The notes under the pieces were generated by a model. It saw only the letters and a list, made by a program, of their open reading frames with translations, was not told where the DNA came from and did not search any database. Positions 6,609-12,067 of a stretch of 12,631 nt of DNA are shown here, piece by piece (within the stretch, counting starts at the first letter, position 1; each line of letters opens with the position of its first letter). Origin of the DNA: Baffinella frigidus (taxonomy: Eukaryota > Cryptophyceae > Cryptomonadales > Baffinellaceae); NCBI GenBank assembly GCA_026770585.1, contig MU646846.1:19772-32402 (forward strand), read 5' to 3'. The position numbers and the translations under genes were made by a program.

Positions 6609-6748
6609 TAACGGACTAAAAATTGGGTAGTTAGGCCTACGGTATTGACTACGGTAGGCCGTAGGGGCCTAGGGGGGCTCCTACGAAAAACCCTACGGCC
6701 TACCGTGGGAAATACCGTAGGCCTAACTGCCCCATTTTAGTCTGTTAC
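6609..6748. mobile_element. Foldback element with nested inverted repeats, family 3
   Basis: The outer arms 6609-6645 and 6712-6748 are nearly complementary (GTTAGGCCTACGGTAT against ATACCGTAGGCCTAAC). The inner arms at about 6650-6666 and 6691-6708 pair as well (GGTAGGCCGTAGGG). Almost the whole 140 bases can fold on themselves. No open frame. It sits between the two copies of the FNPRLEESIRI segment, about 50 bases after the first and 29 before the second. Confidence 0.85.
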
Positions 6749-6776
6749 CCTATTAACCTCACCTCTCGCCTCCATA

Positions 6777-6869
6777 ATGGATCCAGCAGCACAGTTCAAC
6801 CCTCGCCTCGAGGAGTCCATCCGCATCCCGCGCCCGGACCCTTACCATTCCACTTTTACGCCTTTGTAA
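6777..6869 (+). CDS. Second copy of the FNPRLEESIRI segment, possible short ORF or terminal exon
   Basis: ATG at 6777 opens 30 codons to TAA at 6867: MDPAAQFNPRLEESIRIPRP then DPYHSTFTPL. It matches 6506-6556 with mostly synonymous differences. The upstream 20 bases (CACCTCTCGCCTCCATA) also resemble those after the first copy (TCTCTCCCACCTTCATA). It may be a duplicated exon whose acceptor was lost, a first exon using this ATG, or a 3'-terminal exon. I cannot decide. The DNA is unusually well conserved in protein sense for such repeat-rich surroundings. Confidence 0.45.
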   Translation: MDPAAQFNPRLEESIRIPRPDPYHSTFTPL

Positions 6870-7278
6870 ACTGGACATGGAGAACATTCCTGGTACAACC
6901 CGGACGTGCCTGGTACAAATCGGACTCACAATCTGCTTTTACCCGTAGTGTTCTCGGTCCGGGCGCGGTGTCATCCGTGGCCGCCCGCGTGTCTCCAGGT
7001 GCCGTGGCATGGCACTGAGAGCCTTGCCACGCGCGGCAAACGTCGGAAGGGGTGCCTTCCGACGTTGATGCGATCCTGCTGCCCACTTAGCAATCACCGG
7101 GCGCTTCACGGATACAGTCCATCTAAACTATTTGTACCAGAATCTTATCCATAGCGCTGGAATTCTTACCGCATTCCCCCCAGATATCCGGGGGGGAAGG
7201 AACTCGGTCGCTGCTAAGTGGTGGTTCCCCTCGCCGCTCGGGGGTGTCTTGGACGTTGTGGCGATCCTTCTACCTGGT
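6870..7278. other. Unassigned region with hairpin and inverted repeat
   Basis: A perfect 12-bp hairpin lies at 7039-7050 / 7055-7066 (AACGTCGGAAGG, 4-base loop). CCACTTAGCA (about 7083) and TGCTAAGTGG (about 7213) form a wider inverted repeat. A double CCTGGTACAA occurs at 6893-6920. No exon recognised; open frames are short and without repeat or splice support. Confidence 0.5.
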
Positions 7279-7424
7279 TTTATCCAGGGAAACCTGTTTT
7301 TTTTTCATTTGATGGCAACGAAAATTACTACACAAATGCTTTAATATTACTAATAAGAACGAATTGTGTAGTAATTTTCGTTGCCATCAAATGAAAGAAA
7401 AATAGATTTCCTCGGGCAAGGTTC
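7279..7424. mobile_element. Foldback (MITE-like) element, family 1, copy 2
   Basis: Perfect 31-bp inverted arms at 7305-7335 and 7364-7394 (beginning TCATTTGATGGCAACGAAAA) with a 28-base AT-rich loop and weaker outer arms. It is related to 2625-2764 through TGGCAACGAAAATTAC, GTGTAGTAATTTTCGT and ATGAAAGAAAAATA. The better-preserved arms suggest a younger copy. Confidence 0.85.
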
Positions 7425-8042
7425 CCCTCGCCGCGTGGTTTTTGATGCAAGTTGCGACTCTGATTCACGTTGCGGTGACGTGGCCTTGCGTCGCGATGCT
7501 GCCAACTGCCTCCCTGCAGAGACTGACTTGCGCGTCACGTGGCCGTGCGTCACTGCCGGTGCGCGTTGCAGCTGCCCGAGTGCACCGGCTGTGATTCTGT
7601 GAATGAGGCACACTCTTGCGTGGCGTGCGGTCATCACCACCGCACCTCCCATCAGTCGTGACCGCGCCCCCCCCCGCGTGCGCAAGCGCGGGGGGGGGTC
7701 TTCTTCTTTATTACTCTCGAAACAGGTCCTAGATAGGCCCTTGAGCCTTGAGTTGAGTGATACGAAAGTCTACGAGGCGAACAGCCGTGACGTGCAGAGA
7801 AGACTGGTGCGTGACGTGCGTCATCACGAGCGGTCGTCACCAGTGCACCTTGCCGCCAGGCCTACCGTAGGTAATGGTCCTAGGGGTCTACGTGATTCAG
7901 TGGAAGAGATGCCGCGCGACGTAGGCATGTGCGCAGCTCTGCAAATGGCTCCACGGTCGAATAGCTCCAACTGCCTTACCAAAATGTGAGCAGCACTGTT
8001 TATCTTAGTGCCAACTTCGATGTCCGAACCAGTCCGCTGTCC
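7425..8042. repeat. Repeat-derived region related to 3620-3870
   Basis: Contains CACCTCCCATCAGTCGTGACC and a C-run (7645-7680) matching 3838-3870, and CACCAGTGCACCTTGCCGCC (about 7838) matching 3699-3716. A 12-bp hairpin of nine C's then GCG pairs with 7687-7698 (7667-7678, 8-base loop). No splice-supported exon found. Confidence 0.5.
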
Positions 8043-8092
8043 GAGAGCGAGAGAGCGAGAGAGAGAGAGCGCGCGCGCGCGCGAGAGAGAGC

Positions 8093-8139
<47 letters not shown>
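8043..8139. repeat. GA/GC microsatellite
   Basis: GA units interrupted by GCGCGC. Arg/Glu frames through it are repeat artefacts. 8140-8248 may include an exon (an in-frame LTARAAVAEAGGAYTAEVGA after CTGCAG at 8150), ending near GGTG|GTGCCTAAACCC. Its phase does not match the next exon, so I leave it uncalled. Confidence 0.8.
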
Positions 8140-8249
8140 CGGCACTGCAGCTCACAGCGAGAGCAGCAGTGGCAGAGGCAGGCGGTGCTTACACGGCGGA
8201 GGTGGGTGCTGATCAGCGCTCTGCCTCTCATTCGTTGGTTGGTGGTGGT

Positions 8250-8376
8250 GCCTAAACCCTAAACCCCAAACCCTAAACCCCACACCCCAAACCCCACACC
8301 CCAAACCCCACACCCCAAACCCCAAACCTTAAACACTAAATCCTGAACCCTCAACCCTAAACCCCAAACCGTAATC
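8250..8376 (+). repeat. Telomere-like array D filling an intron
   Basis: CCCTAAA units change to CCCCACA/CCCCAAA variants and end in CGTAATCGCAG, acceptor 8379-8380. The donor is probably GT at 8248-8249. Confidence 0.85.
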
Positions 8377-8380
8377 GCAG

Positions 8381-8432
8381 GCTGGTCGAGGACGCGGCGC
8401 AAGCGGAGCGAGACCTTGTGCCGTCCCAGAAG
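8381..8432 (+). CDS. Predicted micro-exon (LVEDAAQAERDLVPSQK)
   Basis: A 52-base unique island between two telomere-like arrays, bounded by ATCGCAG (AG 8379-8380) and CAGAAG|GTCAAC (8432/8433). After one leading base, it encodes 17 residues, LVEDAAQAERDLVPSQK, and ends in phase 0. This joins the next exon (8691) to give a charged helical stretch. The other two frames are also open in such a short piece, so the frame choice rests on composition and on phase match. Function unknown. Confidence 0.5.
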
Positions 8433-8435
8433 GTC

Positions 8436-8683
8436 AACCCTACACCTTAAACTAAACCCCAAACCGTGAATCCAAACCATCAACCCTGAACCCTAAACCC
8501 TGAACCCTAAACCCTAAACCCCAAACACCAAACCCTAAACCCTAAACCCTAAACCCTAAACCCTAAACCCTAAACCCTGAAGCCCAAACCTCAAACCCCA
8601 AACCCTAAACCCCAAACCCCAAGCCCCAAACCTCACACTCCAACCCCAAAACCCCAAACTCCAAACCCCAAACCCTCAACCCG
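8436..8683 (+). repeat. Telomere-like array E filling an intron
   Basis: About 35 units with a core of exact CCCTAAA (about 8527-8577) surrounded by CCCCAAA, CCCTCAA and CACACTC variants. The predicted intron is 8433-8690, beginning three bases before the array and ending GGAAGCAG. Confidence 0.9.
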
Positions 8684-8690
8684 GAAGCAG

Positions 8691-8759
8691 GTGGTGGAGA
8701 GAAAGCAGAAGCTCTCGGAGAACCACACCCCGGAACAGCGCTTCGCCCATGCCGTCCAG
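8691..8759 (+). CDS. Predicted exon (VVERKQKLSENHTPEQRFAH)
   Basis: It lies between the array-E acceptor (GGAAGCAG) and a GTCCAG|GTTTGG donor at 8759/8760. It is exactly 23 codons: VVERKQKLSENHTPEQRFAH followed by AVQ, phase 0 on both sides. Highly polar and likely helical; it continues the LVEDAAQAERD segment. The last 14 bases plus GT (CCCATGCCGTCCAGGT, 8746-8761) recur exactly at 8932-8947, again followed by an intron-like start. No domain recognised. Confidence 0.55.
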
Positions 8760-8947
8760 GTTTGGGGGTTGGGGGTTGGGGGTTGGGGGTTGGGGGTTAG
8801 GGTGCAGGGTGCAGGGTGAAGGGTGGCGGGTTAAGAGTTAAGGGCGTCCGGTGACCCCCCCTGATGCCCCCCCTCTGGTGTTTCCCCCAGCCTCCTCCAG
8901 CGCCAGCCAGGTGCCCCCCCCCAGAAATTGACCCATGCCGTCCAGGT
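8746..8947 (+). repeat. 16-bp exact direct repeats flanking array F and a C-rich tract
   Basis: CCCATGCCGTCCAGGT at 8746-8761 and 8932-8947 enclose the reverse-oriented telomere-like tract. Each copy contains a CAG|GT junction. It resembles a target-site duplication around an intron insertion. Confidence 0.85.
8761..8840 (-). repeat. Telomere-like array F, reverse orientation (GGGGGTT/TTAGGG)
   Basis: Five GGGGGTT-type units, then TTAGGG and GCAGGGT variants. The G-rich strand is here the coding strand, opposite to all the other arrays. It could form G-quadruplexes in RNA. It begins directly at the donor of exon 8691-8759. It is followed by C-rich sequence to 8930. Confidence 0.85.
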
Positions 8948-9283
8948 GCCCCCCCACGCGACGATACCCTGCACCTCAAATCGATTGCGTCTTTCTATTA
9001 TTCATGGTACAAAGCCGCCGGAATTCGGCTGCGGATCAGTGCTGATTACATCCAAAGCGAGTTGGTCCACTGTTGATTTGGGGTGCAGGCCATCGTCGCG
9101 TGGCCTCCTGCGAGGACCCTGCCTCATCCCGGCCTCGAAACCTGAGCCTTGCAACTTCGAGGCCTGGGGGGGTTAGGGTTGAAGTTTTAGGACCACCAGC
9201 GGTTGATGCATCACTCGGGAAGAGGGTCGGCTGACAGCATCAGGAACAGGGCCGGAGAGGGGCACTACCACACGAGCCTACAA
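8948..9283. other. Unassigned region with an open frame to TGA at 9076
   Basis: A + frame through 8949-9073 gives TLHLKSIASFYYSWYKAAG then IRLRISADYIQSELVHC and a stop. It looks less repetitive than its surroundings and might be a terminal exon, but no acceptor or second copy supports it. 9077-9283 holds a GGTTAGGGTTGAAG motif (9172) and otherwise nothing I recognise. Confidence 0.3.
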
Positions 9284-9434
9284 TTGGCCTTTTCTTAAAA
9301 CCCTCTTTTAGAAGGTCGTCTCTGCATTGTGTAGTAATTATCACGTCTCCGATGGTTTAAGCATCGGTCACGTGATCAATTCTCGTACAAATGATGGACG
9401 CGACCTTAAAACCAACATTTGAGAAAAGGGCCAA
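9284..9434. mobile_element. Foldback element, family 4
   Basis: The ends pair imperfectly (TTGGCCTTTTCTTAAAACCC against GAGAAAAGGGCCAA). Inner arms also pair (TCACGTCTCCGATG against CATCGGTCACGTGA). About 150 bases, AT-richer than the surroundings, with no open frame. It shares ATTGTGTAGTAATT with the family-1 foldbacks. 9435-9560 has another small inverted repeat (TTATCCATGGTT / AACCTGGATAA). Confidence 0.65.
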
Positions 9435-9661
9435 TGACCGCCTTGTGTGGAGTGGCGCGGGGCGTGACGCACGCTTGTGAGCAACTTGCTTGATGCCGGG
9501 TTGGTGTTTGCCATTATGTTATCCATGGTTAAAAATTGAAACTACAACCTGGATAATAAATAACAGCACATGGTTGGCAGTACGCTGTGTCTCGGGTGAC
9601 GCTCTAGCAAGTGCGTTGATGGGTGGTTGGTGGTGGTTGATGGGTGGGAGGTGGATGGCAG

Positions 9662-9715
9662 CATGCGGCGACGTCACTTCTCGCGGGGGTGTTCTCCTCC
9701 TGGCAAAGAAAGGAC
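9662..9715 (+). CDS. Duplicated exon copy 1 (HAATSLLAGVFSSW)
   Basis: After GGATGGCAG (AG 9660-9661) the frame reads HAATSLLAGVFSSWQRKD. It matches the exon at 9886 (HAAATLLAGVFAGWRRETRE), with CAT/CAC, CTC/CTG, GGG/GGA and GTG/GTT synonymous differences. No GT donor follows closely; the end is approximate. It may be a decayed or alternative exon. A hydrophobic LLAGVF core could be part of a membrane or buried helix, but it is too short to call. Confidence 0.4.
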
Positions 9716-9885
9716 AACATCCACCACCCTTGCACCTGCATGCTGTGACCCCTGACGGCTCGCGCTGCCACGGCCGGTGTTTTCGCGAGTCGCGGTTGCT
9801 GGCGTGCGCTGTGGCGTGCCTCACGCTTACCAAGTGCGTTGATGGGTGGTGAGTGGTGGTTGATGGGTGGTTCCCTGATGGGCAG

Positions 9886-9945
9886 CACGCGGCGGCGACG
9901 CTTCTGGCGGGAGTTTTCGCCGGGTGGCGAAGAGAGACGCGCGAG
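9886..9945 (+). CDS. Duplicated exon copy 2 (HAAATLLAGVFAGWRRETRE)
   Basis: Acceptor GATGGGCAG ends at 9885 and a strong-looking GCGAG|GTGAAAG donor lies at 9945/9946. It is exactly 20 codons, phase 0 on both sides, reading HAAATLLAGVFAGWRRETRE. It joins in phase to the exon at 10124 across telomere-like array G. The similarity with 9662 in protein sense supports the frame. No family recognised. Confidence 0.55.
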
Positions 9946-9954
9946 GTGAAAGTC

Positions 9955-10118
9955 CAAACCCTGAAACCCTGAACCCTGAACCCTGAACCCTGAACCCTGA
10001 ACCCTGAACCCTGAACCCTAACTCCTGGACCTAAACCCCAAACCCTAAATCCTAAACCCTAAACCCTAAACCATAACCCATAAACCATAAACCATAACCC
10101 ATAACCCATAAACCCAAA
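9955..10118 (+). repeat. Telomere-like array G filling an intron, homogenised variants
   Basis: The first third is at least seven successive CCCTGAA units, the middle is CCCTAAA/CCCTAAAT, and the last third is CCATAAA/CCATAAC. The predicted intron 9946-10123 runs from GTGAAAG to AAAACTAG. Confidence 0.9.
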
Positions 10119-10123
10119 ACTAG

Positions 10124-10189
10124 GCACGGCTCTCGACGATGATGCGTGCGCGCTCGGTCGCAGGCTCGCGCGCCCCCTCCCATGTCTCG
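10124..10189 (+). CDS. Predicted exon of 22 codons
   Basis: It lies between the array-G acceptor (AAACTAG) and a GTCTCG|GTACTC donor (10189/10190). 66 bases, exactly 22 codons, phase 0 at both ends: ARLSTMMRARSVAGSRAPSH then VS. Basic and Ser/Ala-rich. The following intron (10190-10313) consists mainly of a CT tract. Function unknown. Confidence 0.5.
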
Positions 10190-10194
10190 GTACT

Positions 10195-10237
10195 CCTCTC
10201 TCTCTCTATCTCTCTATCTCTGTCTCTCTCTCGCTCT

Positions 10238-10271
<34 letters not shown>

Positions 10272-10272
10272 G
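10195..10272 (+). repeat. CT microsatellite in an intron
   Basis: CT/CTAT units followed by GAAACCCGAAACCCTCG, a short telomere-like remnant, and then CTGACGCAG (acceptor at 10312-10313). Confidence 0.9.
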
Positions 10273-10313
10273 GAAACCCGAAACCCTCGCGCGCTGATGC
10301 CCGCCTGACGCAG

Positions 10314-10360
10314 CGACATCTCCGCGAATGCACACCAGCACGCGCTCCTCACCACGCCAG
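10314..10360 (+). CDS. Weak predicted exon (RHLRECTPARAPHHA)
   Basis: After CTGACGCAG the phase-0 frame reads RHLRECTPARAPHHA and reaches a GCCAG|GTTATT donor in phase 2. Support is only splice-like ends and the phase match at the start. 10361-10650 downstream has AT-richer unique sequence with two ACCTGGCGTGG words (about 10529 and 10548) and TCCGGTCCGAACA/TCGGGTCCGGGTACA similarity. No exon recognised there. Confidence 0.3.
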
Positions 10361-10654
10361 GTTATTACTGCGAATTTCAGGACGCAACGTTTCATTTCGT
10401 GGTAATAAATGGAACGTATCCACCTGGGGAGATGCAGCTTCTCGTCCTTCCCATGTCCGGTCCGAACACAAAATTTCGGGTCCGGGTACACAATTCAAAA
10501 TAAGGCTTGTATCTAAAATTTGGAGTTACCTGGCGTGGCCTCGACGACCTGGCGTGGTCTTGCGGCATCGGGATGCTCGTGCACTCCTGACTTCTAGTGA
10601 GGATTGCGAAGTGCGGTATCATCCGGCGCGCTCCTGTCTGCCTGCTGCAGCTAG

Positions 10655-10793
10655 ACCCTAAACCCTAAACCCTAAACCCTAAATCCTAAACCCTAAACCC
10701 TAAACCCTAAGCCCTAAACCCTAAACCCTGAACCCTAAACCCCAAACCCCAAATCCCAAACCCCAAACCACAAACCCTCAACCCTCAACCCTG
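10655..10793 (+). repeat. Telomere-like array H
   Basis: Mostly exact CCCTAAA at the 5' side and CCCCAAA/CCCTCAA at the 3' side. It is preceded by CTGCAGCTAGA and followed by 36 unique bases up to GAGCAGCAG (acceptor 10828-10829). The donor is not identified. Confidence 0.9.
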
Positions 10794-10829
10794 TGTGTAA
10801 GCGCGCGTACTCTCCTATCTGAGCAGCAG

Positions 10830-10871
10830 GTGGCCTCGACGTCGCGCAACATCGACGGGACGTTGGACGCC
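10830..10871 (+). CDS. Predicted micro-exon (VASTSRNIDGTLDA)
   Basis: After GAGCAGCAG the frame gives VASTSRNIDGTLDA, then GCC|GTGCTG (10871/10872). 14 codons, phase 0 both ends. It is paralogous to the start of the next exon, VPSTSRTIDGADEP. The intervening 55 bases end TTGTGCAG and would be a very short intron. Alternatively the segment runs on in frame and the second copy is a separate acceptor choice. Confidence 0.4.
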
Positions 10872-10926
10872 GTGCTGAGAGAGAGAGGCCCACGGGGAGA
10901 GGGTGACACGGAGCTCTCTTGTGCAG

Positions 10927-11074
10927 GTACCGTCGACGTCGCGCACCATCGACGGCGCAGATGAGCCTTGGTCGGCGTCACCTGTCGCCCTGCGAGCCAC
11001 AGACCCCTCGCGCGCCTCCAGCCGACCTTCTTCCGCGTTCACCGGGGCAACTCCCGCGCCTTCCGCGGGATGCG
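10927..11074 (+). CDS. Predicted exon, Ser/Pro/Thr-rich
   Basis: Acceptor CTTGTGCAG ends at 10926. The frame begins VPSTSRTIDGADEPWSASPV and continues Ser/Pro/Ala-rich to AGC. I end it at TGCG|GTACCT (11074/11075), 49 codons plus one base. That phase fits exon 11840, which starts with two bases, and GC(G/A)GTACC occurs at both junctions. Without splicing, the frame continues to TAG at 11199, so this could also be a terminal exon. Function unknown. Confidence 0.5.
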
Positions 11075-11099
11075 GTACCTCCCCCGCGCCACTTGTGCC

Positions 11100-11310
11100 T
11101 GTGCCCCGCCAGACCACCCACCCACCGTGCGAGCCTAGGGGCCCTGCCAGCCTTGTCCGAAGTAGATCAAACCGAGGCTGGAGCGTGGCCATTTCCTAGG
11201 GGCGGACCTTCTCTCGTTCGCGATTTCCCCAGTCCAACTTTTTGGGATCAAGCAACCACCCACCCACGAACCACGCGTCCAGGGGCCCTGCCTTGGTGCC
11301 TTGCTTCTCT
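11100..11310 (+). repeat. Direct repeat (CCACCCACCCACC / GGGGCCCTGCC)
   Basis: 11111-11155 and 11252-11301 share ACCACCCACCCAC, then AGGGGCCCTGCC, with similar spacing. GTTCCAGGGGCCGTGGCAGGCTTG (about 11313) is a third partial match. These lie inside the long predicted intron 11075-11839. Confidence 0.6.
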
Positions 11311-11440
11311 CGTTCCAGGGGCCGTGGCAGGCTTGTGAGGTGCTCTCGTTGCTGGCACCGCGAGGTCTCCTGCCATCCTTCCACTCCCTTCAACAAACCT
11401 GGTGCTCAACGGAAAACTGCATCTCTTCTGCTTGATCGTA

Positions 11441-11558
11441 CAGGGGTACCTCGCTCATAAGAAACCGCCCCCCACTATGACCCTACAGGAGGACCATGCC
11501 TACTGGCCCTATGGTAATCCTAGGGGGGTGGGCGTTTCTTATGAGCGAGGTACCCCTG
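11441..11558. mobile_element. Foldback element with perfect 25-bp terminal inverted repeats, family 5
   Basis: 11441-11465 (CAGGGGTACCTCGCTCATAA...) is exactly complementary to 11534-11558; the pairing continues inward through C6/G6 runs. 68-base interior. It starts CAGG and ends CCTG, so each side carries an AG- or CAG-like splice word. Open frames cross it but follow the inverted repeat (GYLAHKK / VSYERGTP are the same DNA read from both arms). Confidence 0.85.
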
Positions 11559-11642
11559 CACGCGAGGAGTTACGAAACACGTTTGGTGTGTGCGTACCTC
11601 GCCCGGCCTGCCACACGCCTCTCCTCTCCTCGCTCCCAACTC

Positions 11643-11835
11643 CAAACCCGAAAAAAAAACCTGAGCCCTGAACCCTGAACCCTAACCCCTGCACCCTGCA
11701 CCCTGCACCCTGAGCCCTGCACCCTGAACCCTGCACCTTAAACCTCGCATCCTGCACCCTGCACCCTGCACCTTGCACCCTGAATGCTTCGCCCTAAACC
11801 CTCAAACCCCAACCCTAAAGCCTGAACCGTAAAGC
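11643..11835 (+). repeat. Telomere-like array I, CCCTGCA-dominated
   Basis: Starts CCAAACCCG, an A run, then CCCTGAA and many CCCTGCA units, ending with CCCTAAA variants and AAAGCGCAG (acceptor 11838-11839). It is the most diverged array and lies at the 3' end of the predicted intron 11075-11839. Confidence 0.85.
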
Positions 11836-11839
11836 GCAG

Positions 11840-11899
11840 TACCAGACGTGGTGGCGATCCTGCGCGAGGCCTCGATCGCGCGCCATCGCCTGCCATCGG
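11840..11899 (+). CDS. Predicted exon (PDVVAILREASIARHRLPS)
   Basis: The acceptor AAAGCGCAG is followed by two bases and 19 codons, PDVVAILREASIARHRLPS, plus one base before a GC donor (11900-11901, TCGG|GCAATG). The two-base start fits exon 10927-11074 and the one-base end fits exon 12068. The peptide looks like an amphipathic helix. GGCAA is present at the donor and again at the next acceptor. The frame would otherwise run into the telomere-like repeat. No family recognised. Confidence 0.55.
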
Positions 11900-11907
11900 G
11901 CAATGCC

Positions 11908-12063
11908 CCACCCGAAACCCCAAACCCCAAACCCTCAACCCTAATCCCTAAACCCCAAACCCGAAACCCAAAACCCCATACCCCAAATCCTAAAACCAAA
12001 CCCCAAACCCCACACCCCACACCCCACACCCTAAACCCTAAACCCTAAACCCTAAATCCTTAA
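11908..12063 (+). repeat. Telomere-like array J filling an intron
   Basis: CCCCAAA, CCCTCAA, CCCCACAC variants and a final run of exact CCCTAAA, ending TCCTTAACCAG (acceptor 12066-12067). The predicted intron is 11900-12067. Confidence 0.9.
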
Positions 12064-12067
12064 CCAG

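Larger units (their letters stand above)
9600..9945 (+). repeat. Direct duplication of about 100 bp, each copy with an intron end and an exon
   Basis: 9605-9711 and 9829-9945 share CAAGTGCGTTGATGGGTGGT, GTGGTTGATGGGTGG, GGCAGCA and the exon sequence that follows. About 120 bases of unrelated sequence separate them. Confidence 0.8.

Noticed and set aside
8008-8262. Arg/Glu-rich frames over the GA tract
   Set aside because: Translation of a GA/GC microsatellite in all frames. The flanking phase does not match exon 8381.
11402-11671. Open frames across the 11441-11558 inverted repeat
   Set aside because: The peptides GYLAHKK and VSYERGTP are read from the two arms of the same inverted repeat, so they reflect a repeat element, not a gene.
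11802-12048. Frames such as WGLGFGVWG or NPKPQTRNPKP over telomere-like arrays
   Set aside because: Direct translations of the 7-bp repeat, with no other support.
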